DNA of 64,000 nt from Rhizobium sp. Q54 (GCA_945861155.1 CAMATN010000002.1:20956-84955); one strand, 5' to 3'. Positions 17,983 through 29,994 are shown, counted from the first letter of the stretch. Notes: a model not told the origin generated them from the letters alone. Program-made: numbers and translations.

Positions 17983-19557
17983 ATGGAGACCACGACCGCT
18001 TACGCCCGCCCCGAGCTGTTGCAGGTTGCCGATACGGTGGCCCGCGACAAAGGCATCGACAAGGATGAGGTGCTCGAGGCGATGGAGCAGGCCATCCAGA
18101 AAGCCGGGCGCTCGAAATACGGCCAGGAATACGACATCCGGGCGGAGATCGACCGGCGCAGCGGCGAGATCCGGCTGCTGCGCTTTCGCGAGGTCGTCGA
18201 CGCGATCGAGAACGAGGCGACGCAGATCGCGCTCGAAGCAGCCCAGCGCCTCAATCTCGAAGCGGAGATCGGCGATTTCATCACCGATCCGCTGCCGCCC
18301 ATCGATTTCGGTCGGATCGCGGCGCAGACCGCCAAGCAGGTGATCGTGCAGAAGGTGCGCGACGCCGAGCGCCAGCGCCAATTCAACGAGTTCAAGGACC
18401 GGGTCGGCGAGATCGTCAACGGGCTCGTCAAGCGGGTCGAATTCGGCAATGTCGTCGTCGATCTCGGCCGCGCCGAGGCGATGCTGCGGCGCGACGAATT
18501 GTTGCCGCGCGAGAGCTTCCGCCAGGGCGAGCGGGTGCGGGCGTACATCTATGATGTCCGCCCGGAGACGCGCGGACCGCAGATTTTCCTGTCGCGCACC
18601 CATCCGCAATTCATGGCCAAACTGTTCGCGCAGGAAGTGCCGGAAATCTATGACGGCATCATCGAGATCAAGGCAGTGGCGCGCGATCCCGGCAGCCGCG
18701 CCAAGATCGCGGTAATCTCGCGCGACAGCAGCGTCGATCCGGTCGGCGCCTGCGTCGGCATGCGCGGCAGCCGCGTCCAGGCGGTGGTCGGCGAATTGCA
18801 GGGCGAGAAGATCGACATCATCCCGTGGTCGTCCGACCCCGCCACTTTCGTCGTCAACGCGCTGGCCCCGGCCGAGGTCAGCAAGGTGGTGATGGACGAG
18901 GAGCAGCGGCGGATCGAGGTCGTCGTGCCCGACGATCAGCTGAGCCTGGCGATCGGCCGGCGCGGCCAGAATGTGCGCCTCGCCTCGCAACTGACCGGCT
19001 GGGACATCGACATTTTGACCGAGGCCGAGGAGTCGGAGCGGCGCACCGAAGAATTCCGCACCCGCAGCCAGCTGTTCATCGACGCGCTCGACATCGACGA
19101 AGTGATTGCCCATCTGCTGGTGACCGAAGGGTTCGGCTCGCTCGAGGAAATTGCTTTCGTGGCGGTCGAGGATCTGGCGGAGATCGAGGGGTTCGATACC
19201 GATGTCGCCGCCGAATTGCAGGAGCGGGCGCGCAATGCGCTGGAGCGCCGCGACCGCGAATATGAGGAGCGATACCGCGAGCTCGGTGTCGCCGACGATT
19301 TGATCGCGCTCGACGCCTTGACCCCCGGCATGCTGGTCACGCTCGGCGAGAACGGGGTCAAAACCCTCGACGACTTCGCCGATCTCGCCGGCGACGAGCT
19401 GGTCGAGCTGCTGGCCGGCTCCGACAAGGGCGGCGCGAAGCTCGAACTCGACGACGCCAACGCGCTGATCATGGCGGCTCGCGCGCATTGGTTCGACGAG
19501 GCGGACGCGGATGCGGCGGTCCCGGCGCCCGCGTCGGCGCCAGCCGGCAAGGAGTAA
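17983..19557 (+). CDS. nusA: Transcription termination/antitermination protein NusA
   Basis: NusA binds RNA polymerase and nascent RNA, promoting pausing, termination and rRNA antitermination. In 524 residues I see the N-terminal RNAP-binding domain, an S1 domain (EIVNGLVKRVEFGNVVVDLG), two KH domains (VGACVGMRGSRVQAVVGELQ and LSLAIGRRGQNVRLASQLTG) and two C-terminal acidic repeats (IDEVIAHLLVTEGFGSLEEI and LTPGMLVTLGENGVKTLDDF). ATG 17983 is chosen for the ACGGGA ribosome site. The end of the gene carries the ribosome site for ylxR. Confidence 0.96.
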   Translation: METTTAYARPELLQVADTVARDKGIDKDEVLEAMEQAIQKAGRSKYGQEYDIRAEIDRRSGEIRLLRFREVVDAIENEATQIALEAAQRLNLEAEIGDFITDPLPPIDFGRIAAQTAKQVIVQKVRDAERQRQFNEFKDRVGEIVNGLVKRVEFGNVVVDLGRAEAMLRRDELLPRESFRQGERVRAYIYDVRPETRGPQIFLSRTHPQFMAKLFAQEVPEIYDGIIEIKAVARDPGSRAKIAVISRDSSVDPVGACVGMRGSRVQAVVGELQGEKIDIIPWSSDPATFVVNALAPAEVSKVVMDEEQRRIEVVVPDDQLSLAIGRRGQNVRLASQLTGWDIDILTEAEESERRTEEFRTRSQLFIDALDIDEVIAHLLVTEGFGSLEEIAFVAVEDLAEIEGFDTDVAAELQERARNALERRDREYEERYRELGVADDLIALDALTPGMLVTLGENGVKTLDDFADLAGDELVELLAGSDKGGAKLELDDANALIMAARAHWFDEADADAAVPAPASAPAGKE

Positions 19558-19559
19558 AG

Positions 19560-20300
19560 CTGACGGCTACCATCGAGCAGCCAGGGCCACCATCTGAAGA
19601 GGCGCCGACCGGTGCGCTTTCGCCCCTTCGCCGCTGCATCGTGACCGGCGAAATCCGCGATCGGGCCACGCTGTTGCGCTTTGTCGTGGGGCCGGACGGC
19701 GTCATTGTGCCGGATATGGAGGCGCGGCTTCCCGGACGGGGTTTGTGGTTGATGCCGCGCCGCGATATAGTGGAACGTGCGCTCGCAAAGCGGGTTTTCG
19801 CGCGCGCCGCGCGGCGGCCGGTCACGGCCCCGCCCGAGTTGGCCGACCGTATCGACAGCCTCCTGGCGCGGCGGTGTTGCGATGCGTTGGGTCTCGCCCG
19901 CCGGGCCGGGCTCGCCGTCGCCGGGTTCGACCGGGTCAGCGAGGCGGTGCGGCACGGACGGGCCGCGCTATTGTTGTGCGCGCTGGACGGCGCCGAAGCG
20001 GGGCGGCGCAAGCTGGCCGGGCTTGGGCGCGATCTGCCGGCGGCTCAGGTGCTGAGTGCGGGCGAACTGGGCGCGGCGTTTGGCCGCGAACGGATCGTGC
20101 ACGCGGCGGTTGGCGGCGGCCGACTGAGCGGACGTCTGCTGCTCGATCTGACGCGGCTGGCCGGCTTGCGGGAAGCGGCGTCGGTCGATCAAAGGGCTGC
20201 GGCTCAGGGCGCCCGGGATCAAGGCGCCCGGGATCAAAGAACGGATTTCGTGCCGGCGGTGCCGGCGGCAGAGGATGGTGGTACTCAAGCGCATGACTGA
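19560..20300 (+). CDS. YlxR (DUF448) / L7Ae-like RNA-binding protein, probable CTG start
   Basis: The protein joins a YlxR-type domain ([20 protein letters not shown], then [20 protein letters not shown]) to an L7Ae/L30e-like domain ([20 protein letters not shown]), the usual alphaproteobacterial two-domain form between nusA and infB. No ATG or GTG exists before the conserved core. The best-placed start is CTG at 19560, five bases after a perfect AAGGAG that overlaps the nusA stop; the only alternative is a TTG at 19488 deep inside nusA without a ribosome site. A 15-bp perfect tandem repeat (20208-20237) duplicates ARDQG near the C-terminus. The role is presumed nucleic-acid binding or regulation of the nus/inf operon. 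Confidence 0.87.
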   Translation: MTATIEQPGPPSEEAPTGALSPLRRCIVTGEIRDRATLLRFVVGPDGVIVPDMEARLPGRGLWLMPRRDIVERALAKRVFARAARRPVTAPPELADRIDSLLARRCCDALGLARRAGLAVAGFDRVSEAVRHGRAALLLCALDGAEAGRRKLAGLGRDLPAAQVLSAGELGAAFGRERIVHAAVGGGRLSGRLLLDLTRLAGLREAASVDQRAAAQGARDQGARDQRTDFVPAVPAAEDGGTQAHD

Positions 20301-22953
20301 AGCGAACGAGCAAGAAGCCAACGAGCAAGAGCAGAAGCGGCCTTTGACCCTGGGCCACGGCGGCACCAGGCTTGAGCTGCGGCGGAACGTCGAAGCCGGG
20401 CAGGTCCGCCAGAGCTTTTCGCACGGCCGTTCGAAGACGGTCACGGTCGAGGTGCGCAAGAAGCGCATGGTGGCGCCGGGCAGTGCGCCGGAGCCCGTCC
20501 GCGGCGAGTCGGCGGCGACGCCCACCGTCGCGCGCGGCCAGCCGGCGGCGCCGGTTGTCGGGCGCATCCAGCCGACGGCGCCGACCGCCGAGCCGGTCCG
20601 CCGTCCGGTAACCATGCCCCGCGCGCTGACCGAGGAGGAGCGAGCCGGCCGCGTGCGCGCCCTCCAGGACGCGCGCAAGCTCGATGACGAGCAGCGCAAG
20701 CTGGCCCTCCTGGCCGAAGCCGATCAGCGGCGTGAGCAGGAGGAGCGCGCCGCTGATGAGGCGCGTCAGCGCGCCGAGGAAGACGCTCGCCGGCGAACCG
20801 ATGAAGAGGAGAACCGCAAGCGCACCGACGAGGAGACGAAAAAGCGCGCCGAAGACGAGGAAGCGCGCCGCCGCGAGGAAGAATCGCGCCGCGAAGTCGC
20901 CGAACGCGCCGGCAAGGCCGCCGCCGCCAAGGTCGCCGCGCTGACCGCCGCCGGCAAGATGGCCGTGCCGGCCGAGGAAGAGGAAGAGCCGGCCACCGCG
21001 CTGCGCCCCGGCCGCCGCCCCGAGATCAAGCGTCCGGCCGCCCCGGTGCGCCGCGACGAGCAGCGTCGACGGGGCAAACTGACCGTGACCCGCGCCCTCG
21101 ACGACGAGGCTGGCGAGCGCATGCGCAGCCTCGCCTCGGTGCGCCGCGCCCGCGAGCGCGAGCGCCAGCGGATGCTCCAGCAGGAGCAGACCAAGATCGT
21201 GCGCGAGGTGGTCGTTCCCGAGACGATTACGATCCAGGAACTGGCGAACCGCATGGCTGAGCGCGCCGGGGATGTCATCAAATCATTGATGCGCATGGGC
21301 GTGATGGCGACGATCAACCAGGTCATCGACGCCGATACGGCCGAGTTGATCGTGACCGAATTCGGCCACCGGCTGCGGCGCGTCGCGGAGTCGGATGTCG
21401 AGATCGGTCTGCGCGGCGAGGTCGACGAGCCCGAGATGCTGGAGCCGCGCGCTCCGGTCGTGACCATCATGGGCCATGTCGACCACGGCAAGACATCGCT
21501 CCTCGACGCGTTGCGGGCGACCGATGTCGCCGGCGGCGAGGCGGGCGGCATCACCCAGCATATCGGCGCCTATCGGGTGACGCTCGAAAACGGCAAGCAG
21601 GTCACCTTCATCGACACGCCGGGCCATCAGGCCTTTACCGCGATGCGGGCCCGCGGCGCCAACATCACCGACATCGTCGTCTTGGTGGTCGCCGCCGATG
21701 ACGGCATCATGGAGCAGACGATCGAGGCGATCCGCCATGCAAGGGCCGCCAACGTGCCGGTCATCGTCGCGATCAACAAGATGGACCGGGCCGACGCCAA
21801 GCCCGAGCGGGTGCGCCAGGAATTGTTGCAGCACGAGCTCGTTGTCGAAGAACTCGGCGGCGAGGTCCTCGATGTCGAGGTGTCGGCCCTCAAGAAGACC
21901 AACCTCGACAAGCTCGTCGAGGCGATCCTGCTACAGGCCGAACTGCTTGACCTGAGCGCCAACCCGAACCGCGCGGCCGAGGGGGTCGTGATCGAAGCGA
22001 AACTCGAACGCGGCCGCGGCCCGGTCGCCACCGTGCTGGTGCAGCGCGGGACCCTCGAAGTCGGCGACATCTTTGTCGCCGGCGGCGAATGGGGGCGGGT
22101 GCGCGCGCTGGTCGACGAGCGCGGCCAGAGCCTGCGCGAGGCCGGTCCCTCGACCCCGGTCGAGGTGCTCGGCCTCAACGGGTTGCCGCTCGCCGGCGAC
22201 GATTTCATCGTGGCCGATAACGAGAGCCGGGCCCGTGAGGTCGCCGATTTCCGCCAGCGGCGCCGGCGCGACGTCGCCGCCGCCACGGGTGGCCGCGGCA
22301 CTTTGGAGCAGATGTTCTCGAAAATCGCGTCGGGCTCCGCCAAAGAGCTGCCGATCGTTGTCAAATCCGACGTCCAGGGCTCGCTCGAGGCGATCGTCGG
22401 CTCGCTCCAAAAGCTGTCTACCGACGAGGTCGCCGTGCGCGCGCTGCATTCGGCGGTCGGCGGGATCAACGAAAGCGATGTGATCCTCGCCAAGGCGACC
22501 GGCGCGATCATCATCGGGTTCAACGTCCGGGCCAACCCGCAGGCGCGCGAGCTGGCAACCCGCGACGGCGTCGAGATCCGCTATTACGCGATCATCTACG
22601 ATCTGATCGACGACGTGCGCAACGCGCTGTCCGGCATGCTGTCGCCGAGCCTGCGCGAGCGTTTCCTCGGCAACGCGGCGATCCGCGAAGTCTTCAACAT
22701 CACCAAGGTCGGCAAGGTGGCCGGCTGCATGGTCACCGACGGGACGGTACGGCGCGGCGCCAAGGTGCGCCTGTTGCGCGACAATGTCGTCGTGCATGAA
22801 GGTGCGCTGAAGACATTGAAGCGCTTCAAGGACGAGGTCCGCGAGGTCCGCGAGGGCTATGAATGCGGCATGGCCTTCGAGAACTACGAGAACGTTCAGA
22901 TCGGGGACGTGATCGAGTGCTTCGAGATCGAGGAAGTCACCCGCACGCTGTAG
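20293..22953 (+). CDS. infB: Translation initiation factor IF-2
   Basis: IF-2 is the GTPase that brings fMet-tRNA to the 30S subunit. The 886-residue protein has a long charged N-terminal region (about residues 110-250, Glu/Arg/Lys-rich and probably coiled coil), then an IF2_N domain ([20 protein letters not shown]) and the G domain: GHVDHGKTS from residue 394, [16 protein letters not shown] and NKMDRADA. Domains II-IV follow, ending EVTRTL. ATG 20293 fits the family N-terminus ([20 protein letters not shown] soon after); ATG 20275 is a longer alternative. A 15-bp imperfect tandem repeat (20305-20334) duplicates NEQEA near the start. Confidence 0.96.
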   Translation: MTEANEQEANEQEQKRPLTLGHGGTRLELRRNVEAGQVRQSFSHGRSKTVTVEVRKKRMVAPGSAPEPVRGESAATPTVARGQPAAPVVGRIQPTAPTAEPVRRPVTMPRALTEEERAGRVRALQDARKLDDEQRKLALLAEADQRREQEERAADEARQRAEEDARRRTDEEENRKRTDEETKKRAEDEEARRREEESRREVAERAGKAAAAKVAALTAAGKMAVPAEEEEEPATALRPGRRPEIKRPAAPVRRDEQRRRGKLTVTRALDDEAGERMRSLASVRRARERERQRMLQQEQTKIVREVVVPETITIQELANRMAERAGDVIKSLMRMGVMATINQVIDADTAELIVTEFGHRLRRVAESDVEIGLRGEVDEPEMLEPRAPVVTIMGHVDHGKTSLLDALRATDVAGGEAGGITQHIGAYRVTLENGKQVTFIDTPGHQAFTAMRARGANITDIVVLVVAADDGIMEQTIEAIRHARAANVPVIVAINKMDRADAKPERVRQELLQHELVVEELGGEVLDVEVSALKKTNLDKLVEAILLQAELLDLSANPNRAAEGVVIEAKLERGRGPVATVLVQRGTLEVGDIFVAGGEWGRVRALVDERGQSLREAGPSTPVEVLGLNGLPLAGDDFIVADNESRAREVADFRQRRRRDVAAATGGRGTLEQMFSKIASGSAKELPIVVKSDVQGSLEAIVGSLQKLSTDEVAVRALHSAVGGINESDVILAKATGAIIIGFNVRANPQARELATRDGVEIRYYAIIYDLIDDVRNALSGMLSPSLRERFLGNAAIREVFNITKVGKVAGCMVTDGTVRRGAKVRLLRDNVVVHEGALKTLKRFKDEVREVREGYECGMAFENYENVQIGDVIECFEIEEVTRTL

Positions 22954-22987
22954 GCGCGGCCTCGTCGGCAGGTGTGCTTATAGGCTC

Positions 22988-23467
22988 ATGCGCAAGCGGC
23001 GCGATCACGATTACGCGGCGGGGCCGGGGCTGGTTGCTGGGCCACGGCCCGTCAGTCAGCGGCAATTGCGGGTCGGCGAAGAGCTGCGCCATGTGCTGGC
23101 GCAGCTGTTGCGGCCGGGCGAATTGCGCGACCCGGCCCTGCGCGACGCCAATGTCACGGTGACCGAGGTGCGGGTCAGTCCCGATCTGCGCAACGCCACC
23201 GCCTTTGTGATGCCGCTCGCCGGCGGCAATGCCGACGAAATCATGGCCGGGCTGCGGCGCTGCGCGCCTTTCCTGAAGAGCCGGGTCGCGCGCACGGTCG
23301 AATTGCGGCAGGCGCCGAACATCAAATTCGCCTTCGACGACGCGTTCGACAATGCCGCGCGGATTTCGGCCCTGCTCGCCAGACCGGAGGTCGAGCGCGA
23401 TCTCGGTCCTGCTGATCCCGGTTCGGCTCCGGCGGCCGATCCGGAGCCCGATGACCCGGCCGGATGA
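22988..23467 (+). CDS. rbfA: 30S ribosome-binding factor RbfA
   Basis: RbfA assists late 16S rRNA maturation and cold adaptation. The KH-type fold is indicated by QLRVGEELRHVLAQLLRPGE, VTVTEVRVSPDLRNATAFVM and RTVELRQAPNIKFAFDDAFD. At 159 residues it has a short disordered acidic, Pro-rich tail. ATG 22988 lies 34 bases after infB. The 3' end overlaps the truB start by 17 bases, so the two are translationally linked. Confidence 0.93.
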   Translation: MRKRRDHDYAAGPGLVAGPRPVSQRQLRVGEELRHVLAQLLRPGELRDPALRDANVTVTEVRVSPDLRNATAFVMPLAGGNADEIMAGLRRCAPFLKSRVARTVELRQAPNIKFAFDDAFDNAARISALLARPEVERDLGPADPGSAPAADPEPDDPAG

Positions 23468-24365
23468 CGCGGGGCCGCACGGCTGGCTGGTCATCGACAA
23501 GCCCTATGGGATGAGTTCGGCCCGGGCGGTCGCCCTGATCAAGCGCAGCACCGGGGCAAAGACCGGCCATGCCGGCACCCTTGACCCGCTCGCGACCGGG
23601 GTATTGCCGCTGGCCTTGGGCGAAGCGACCAAAACAGTGCAATTCGCCACCGCCGGGCGCAAGCGCTACCGCTTTCGGGTCTGCTGGGGCGCGGCGCGCG
23701 ACACGCTTGACCGCGAGGGCGCGATCATTGCCGAAACCGGCGTTCGCCCCGATGCGGCGGCGATCCGGGCGGCGCTGCCCGCTTTCATTGGCACGATACT
23801 GCAACGGCCGCCGGCCTATTCGGCGATCAAGATCGCCGGGCGGCGGGCTTATGCGTTGGCCCGCGCCGGAAGCCCACCCGAAATGGCCACCCGCCCGATC
23901 GAGATCGCCGAACTCAGGCTGCTCGCGACGCCGGACCCGGACCACGCCGATTTCGAGGCCGTTGTCGGCGCGGGCGCCTATATCCGCTCGCTCGCCCGCG
24001 ACCTGGCGGAGGCGCTCGGCACCCTCGGCCATATCGCCGAATTGCGCCGGCTGGCGGTCGGTCGCTTCAGCGAAGCCCAGGCGATTTCGCTGGATTGCGC
24101 GGTGGCGCTTGGGCATAGTCTGGCCGCTTCCGAGCATCTGTTGCCGATCGAGACGGCGCTGGACGACATCCCGGCGCTCGCCTTATCGGCAGAAGAAGCG
24201 GCCCGGCTGCGCCATGGTCAGCGGGTCGCGCCGCGCGATGCGGGCGAGCGTCTCGATCATATCGAGGATGGCGCGCTGGTTGGCGCGCGGCACGACCGGC
24301 TGCTTGTTGCTCTGGCGCGGTTCGAGGGTGGAAGTCTTCGGCCGGTTCGAATCATCAATCGTTGA
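23451..24365 (+). CDS. truB: tRNA pseudouridine(55) synthase TruB
   Basis: TruB makes pseudouridine 55 in the T-loop of tRNAs. The catalytic Asp is D45 in GHAGTLDPLATGVLPLALGE; the KR...Y motif KRYRFRVCWGAARDTLDREG and QRPPAYSAIKIAGRRAYALA follow. ATG 23451 overlaps rbfA and is preferred to the longer frame from 23352, whose extra N-terminus is a shadow of rbfA. The length of 304 residues is normal, and a C-terminal PUA-like region is present. rpsO starts 12 bases downstream. Confidence 0.95.
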   Translation: MTRPDDAGPHGWLVIDKPYGMSSARAVALIKRSTGAKTGHAGTLDPLATGVLPLALGEATKTVQFATAGRKRYRFRVCWGAARDTLDREGAIIAETGVRPDAAAIRAALPAFIGTILQRPPAYSAIKIAGRRAYALARAGSPPEMATRPIEIAELRLLATPDPDHADFEAVVGAGAYIRSLARDLAEALGTLGHIAELRRLAVGRFSEAQAISLDCAVALGHSLAASEHLLPIETALDDIPALALSAEEAARLRHGQRVAPRDAGERLDHIEDGALVGARHDRLLVALARFEGGSLRPVRIINR

Positions 24366-24377
24366 AGGGACAACCCG

Positions 24378-24647
24378 ATGTCGATTACTCCCGAGCGCAA
24401 GCAGGCGGTTATTGGCGAATATGCCGTCAAAACCGGCGATACCGGATCGCCGGAGGTCCAGGTCGCGATCCTGTCCGAGCGCATCCGCAATCTGACCGAC
24501 CACCTCGGCACGCATAAAAAGGATTTTCACTCGCGCCGCGGCTTGTTGGTCATGGTCGGCCTGCGCCGCCGCCTCCTCGATTACCTGAAGCGATCGGATT
24601 CGAGCCGCTACACGACCCTGATCGGTCGTCTCGGCCTGCGCCGCTGA
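24378..24647 (+). CDS. rpsO: 30S ribosomal protein S15
   Basis: The 89-residue sequence is typical S15: [20 protein letters not shown], then [20 protein letters not shown] and a C-terminal [21 protein letters not shown]15 binds the central domain of 16S rRNA early in assembly. The truB-rpsO-pnp order is conserved in proteobacteria, and in E. coli S15 and PNPase both autoregulate through their leader RNAs; only the pnp leader here shows clear hairpins. Confidence 0.97.
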   Translation: MSITPERKQAVIGEYAVKTGDTGSPEVQVAILSERIRNLTDHLGTHKKDFHSRRGLLVMVGLRRRLLDYLKRSDSSRYTTLIGRLGLRR

Positions 24648-24658
24648 CCTCCCGGTGA

Positions 24659-24846
24659 GTGACAGGGGCCGGTGACAGGGGCCGCGCTCCCGGCCGAATG
24701 CGACGGCCGGATTGCGGCCGGCGCAAAAATCGCCATATGCGTGGCGATATGATGTCAACACGATATCGCGGCGCTGTACGCCGCGGGCCAGCGCTCCGGA
24801 GGATGGCCTCCGGCGGCGCTGTCGGTCTGTTTGGAAGGAAGAACGG
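24659..24846 (+). promoter_or_regulatory. Structured pnp leader with three hairpins
   Basis: The gap between rpsO and pnp holds a 13-bp tandem duplication (24659-24684) and then three clear stem-loops: TCGCCA/TGGCGA (24730-24747), CGCGGCG/CGCCGCG (24767-24785) and CCGGAGG/CCTCCGG (24795-24813, extendable outward by four pairs). The pnp ribosome site GGAAGGAAG follows. In E. coli pnp is controlled by RNase III cleavage of a leader hairpin followed by PNPase binding; this leader could serve the same purpose, which is inference. Confidence 0.5.
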
Positions 24847-26985
<2,139 letters not shown>

Positions 26986-27019
26986 CCGCGCGGCGCGGAG
27001 CCGGTCGGGAGGCGCTCGC

Positions 27020-27823
27020 TTGCCCGCTGCGCCCTCGCCGCTCGCCGCTCGCCTGGCGATGGTCATCGGCCATCGCGGCGCCGCGGCGCGGGCCCCGGAA
27101 AACACGATGGCCGGGTTGCGACGGGCCAAGGCGCTCGGTTGTGCCTGGGTCGAGTTCGACGTCCGGCTGACCGCCGACGGGATGCCCGTCTTGTGTCACG
27201 ATTCGCGGCTCGATCGCACGACCAGCGGCAGCGGGCGGGTGTCCGACCAGACCGCGGCGGCGGTCCGGCGCTGCGATGCCGGGACATGGTTCGCCCCGGC
27301 CTTTGCCGGCGAGAAGGTGCCAACCCTCGACGAGGCGCTGGCGCTGGCGGCCGACCTCGACCTCGGCGCCAATATCGAGATCAAATCCGATCGCGGCCGC
27401 GAATACGCCACCGCGGCGGCAGTGGCCGGGGCGGTTGCGCGGTTGCGCGACCGCATCCCGTCTTTCGCGGCACCGGCCCTGCTGGTGTCGAGCTTTCTGT
27501 ACCCCGCGCTCGCCGCCTTGCAGCATCTGGCGCCGCAGGTGCCGCGCGGGGTTCTGTTCCGGCTGGTGCCGCGCGGCTGGGCGCAGATCGCGCGGCGGCT
27601 TGGCGTCGTGATGATCGGCGCCGACCATCGCCGCTTGCGCCCGCGTCGCATCGCCGCGATCCGCGCCGCCGGCTACGAACTGGCGGCCTTTACCGTCAAT
27701 GATCCGGCGCGGGCTCGTCGGCTGTTTGCCTGGGGCGTTACTTCCGTCTTCTCAGACGCGCCGGATACACTTATTAAGGTTAACGCGGCGTACGGCGCGG
27801 CGCGGCAGGGAGCGATTCGGTGA
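27020..27823 (+). CDS. ugpQ: Glycerophosphodiester phosphodiesterase (UgpQ/GlpQ family)
   Basis: The enzyme hydrolyses glycerophosphodiesters to sn-glycerol-3-phosphate and an alcohol. Seen motifs are VIGHRGAAARAPENTMAG with the catalytic His-Arg-Gly, WVEFDVRLTADGMPVLCHDS with the metal-binding Glu/Asp and second catalytic His, and GANIEIKSD. No signal peptide is evident, so the UgpQ-like cytosolic form is likely. The TTG start at 27020 has GGGAGG seven bases upstream; ATG 27059 is an alternative. Its stop overlaps the next GTG (GTGA), implying coupling with the flavoprotein downstream. Confidence 0.9.
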   Translation: MPAAPSPLAARLAMVIGHRGAAARAPENTMAGLRRAKALGCAWVEFDVRLTADGMPVLCHDSRLDRTTSGSGRVSDQTAAAVRRCDAGTWFAPAFAGEKVPTLDEALALAADLDLGANIEIKSDRGREYATAAAVAGAVARLRDRIPSFAAPALLVSSFLYPALAALQHLAPQVPRGVLFRLVPRGWAQIARRLGVVMIGADHRRLRPRRIAAIRAAGYELAAFTVNDPARARRLFAWGVTSVFSDAPDTLIKVNAAYGAARQGAIR

Positions 27824-29217
27824 AGCCGCTCAATCCGATTGTGGTTTCTGGCGTCGAGGTGCTGCCGCTCGTCGAGGGCGGCAAGGGCATTTCGATTTCG
27901 AATGGCGAGAGTTCGGGCGCGTGGGCCGCCTCGGGCGCGGTCGGCACGTTTTCGGGCGTCAATGCGGACAGCTACAACGAAGCGGGCGAATTGATCCCGC
28001 AGGTCTATTTCGGCCGCACAAGGCGCGAGCGCCACGAGGAACTCGTCGCCTATGCGATCGACGGGGGCATTCAGCAGGCGCGCGTCGCCTATGAGCGCTC
28101 GAACGGCCAGGGCCGCGTCCACATGAACGTGCTGTGGGAAATGGCGGCGGCCGAGCGGGTATTGCACGGCGTGCTCGAAGGGGCGCGCGGGATGATCCAC
28201 GGCGTCACCTGCGGCGCCGGCATGCCCTACCGGATCGCCGAGATCTCGGCCAGCTACGGCGTCTATTATTATCCGATCGTGTCGTCCGCCCGCGCCTTTC
28301 GGGCGCTATGGAAGCGGGCCTATCACAAATTTTGCGACTGGCTGGGCGGCGTCGTCTACGAGGATCCATGGCTCGCCGGGGGTCACAACGGCCTGACCAA
28401 CAGCGAGGACCCCGAGCGGCCGGAGCCGGCCTATCCGCGGGTGCGCGAGCTGCGCACCCTGATGAGCGAATTCGGCTTGCACCAAACGCCGATCTTCATG
28501 GCCGGCGGGGTCTGGCGCCTGCACGACTGGGCCGATTGGATCGACAATCCCGAGCTCGGCCCGGTTGCCTTCCAGTTCGGGACGCGGCCGTTGCTGACCC
28601 GCGAAAGCCCGATTTCGGACGCCTGGAAGCGCCGGCTCCTGACCCTTCAAGAGGGCGATGTCCTGCTCAATCGGTTCAGCCCGACCGGGTTCTATTCCTC
28701 CGCGGTCCACAACGATTTTCTGAAAGAGTTGCAGCAGCGTTCCGAGCATCAGGTCGCCTATACGGTCGAGCCGATCGGCGAGCATGTCGCGCCGTTCAAT
28801 GTCGGGGCGCGCGGCCGCCTGGTCTATCTGACCTCGCACGATCGCGATTCGGCGCGGCGCTGGGTCGCCGACGGCTTTACCGAGGCGCTGCGCACCCCGG
28901 ATTCGACGCTGATCCTGGTCACCCCGGCCAAGGCGCTCGAAATCCACACCGACCAGATCAACTGCATGGGTTGCCTGAGCGCCTGCCAGTTCTCGAACTG
29001 GGCGCAGAACGAAAATGCCACGACCGGCAAAAAAGCGGACCCGCGCAGTTATTGCATTCAAAAGACGCTCCAGGCGATCCGCCACTCCGACGATGTCGAA
29101 TTCCAGTTGATGTTCGCCGGGCACAACGCCTATCGCTTCGCCTCCGACCCGTTTTACGCGAACGGATACGTGCCTAGCGTCAAAGAATTGGTCGACCGGC
29201 TGCAAACCGGCGATTGA
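27820..29217 (+). CDS. Nitronate monooxygenase-like flavin oxidoreductase with a C-terminal Cys cluster
   Basis: The 465-residue protein resembles the nitronate monooxygenase/2-nitropropane dioxygenase TIM-barrel family (FMN-dependent), with MIHGVTCGAGMPYRIAEISA and IFMAGGVWRLHDWADWID as barrel segments that could bind FMN phosphate. It is longer than typical nitronate monooxygenases (about 320-380). The extra C-terminal part holds C382, C385 and C389 (NCMGCLSACQF) and a further Cys in RSYCIQ about 30 residues on, a pattern that could hold an Fe-S cluster or zinc. The GTG start overlaps ugpQ. Substrate and cluster are unknown. Another possibility is a member of an uncharacterised flavoprotein branch. 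Confidence 0.75.
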   Translation: MKPLNPIVVSGVEVLPLVEGGKGISISNGESSGAWAASGAVGTFSGVNADSYNEAGELIPQVYFGRTRRERHEELVAYAIDGGIQQARVAYERSNGQGRVHMNVLWEMAAAERVLHGVLEGARGMIHGVTCGAGMPYRIAEISASYGVYYYPIVSSARAFRALWKRAYHKFCDWLGGVVYEDPWLAGGHNGLTNSEDPERPEPAYPRVRELRTLMSEFGLHQTPIFMAGGVWRLHDWADWIDNPELGPVAFQFGTRPLLTRESPISDAWKRRLLTLQEGDVLLNRFSPTGFYSSAVHNDFLKELQQRSEHQVAYTVEPIGEHVAPFNVGARGRLVYLTSHDRDSARRWVADGFTEALRTPDSTLILVTPAKALEIHTDQINCMGCLSACQFSNWAQNENATTGKKADPRSYCIQKTLQAIRHSDDVEFQLMFAGHNAYRFASDPFYANGYVPSVKELVDRLQTGD

Positions 29218-29292
29218 TCCGATTTTCCCTAATGCAGCTCTTCTTGATACGGCGTACTTTGTTTTCGCCAGCACCGCGCTTATATCTGCGTC

Positions 29293-29715
29293 ATGGAATT
29301 GACGCCGTCCTGTCCTGACCTCCTCGGGCGCCTGCGCGCGGTGGGTCTGCGGCCCACGCGCCAGCGGCTCGCGCTCGCCCGGCTGCTGTTCGACGCCGGC
29401 GACCGGCATGTCACCGCCGAGCATTTGCACGGACAGGCGCTGGCCAGCGCGATCCGGGTGTCGCTCGCGACGGTCTACAATACGCTGCATCAATTCACCG
29501 CCGCCGGGCTGCTGCGCGAGGTCGTGGTCGAGCCGGGGCGCTCGTATTTCGATACCAACATCGACGACCACCACCATTTCTTTTGCGAATCGATCGGCAC
29601 GCTGCAGGACATACCGGGTCAAGGCGTGGTGGTCAGCGGACTCCCGCTTCCTCCCCCCGGCACCGAGATCCGCCGGGTAGAGGTCATCGTTCGCATTGGG
29701 CCGGAAAGCCGCTGA
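29293..29715 (+). CDS. irr: Iron response regulator Irr (Fur superfamily)
   Basis: Irr is the heme-responsive iron regulator of Alphaproteobacteria. The 140-residue protein has the winged helix GLRPTRQRLALARLLF and RVSLATVYNTLHQFTAAGLL, then the His-rich motif DTNIDDHHHFFCE, which matches the second heme-binding site of Irr. No clear N-terminal heme regulatory motif (a Cys-Pro in the right context) is present beyond SCPDLL, where C7-P8 could act as one. It is monocistronic, with 75 bases of leader. The presence of a second Fur-type gene in the window fits the Irr/Mur division of labour. Confidence 0.9.
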   Translation: MELTPSCPDLLGRLRAVGLRPTRQRLALARLLFDAGDRHVTAEHLHGQALASAIRVSLATVYNTLHQFTAAGLLREVVVEPGRSYFDTNIDDHHHFFCESIGTLQDIPGQGVVVSGLPLPPPGTEIRRVEVIVRIGPESR

Positions 29716-29726
29716 TCGCGGCGTTC

Positions 29727-29789
29727 AACTACCTCCGTAGTTTGGAACTTTTCTGATCTGTTGACTCAGGTCTCCGGCTGATCCTAAAT
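29727..29789 (+). promoter_or_regulatory. Hairpin and candidate promoter upstream of the DUF1800 cassette
   Basis: AACTAC-CTCC-GTAGTT (29727-29742) is a perfect short hairpin just after irr. TTGACT (29761-29766) and CTAAAT (29784-29789) are spaced by 17 bases and could be a promoter for the DUF1800-DUF1501-NHL genes, about 200 bases before the first start. Both are weak matches; the rest of the 279-base gap shows nothing I recognise. Confidence 0.3.
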
Positions 29790-29994
29790 CTGTCGATCGT
29801 AGCGGCTCGGCCGGGTTCCGCGACCACCCGTTCCCAAAAGCGTTGGGGGACGGATAGCGTGTTCGGAGAATCGACAGGCCGAAGCGCTAGCCGGGAATGA
29901 TTTTGGCGAGGCGGAAGACGGTCACTATCGGCATCGATTGCGCAACACGACCGCGCAACACGATGCCTCATCATTAATCGGAGGAGGCCCGAGG

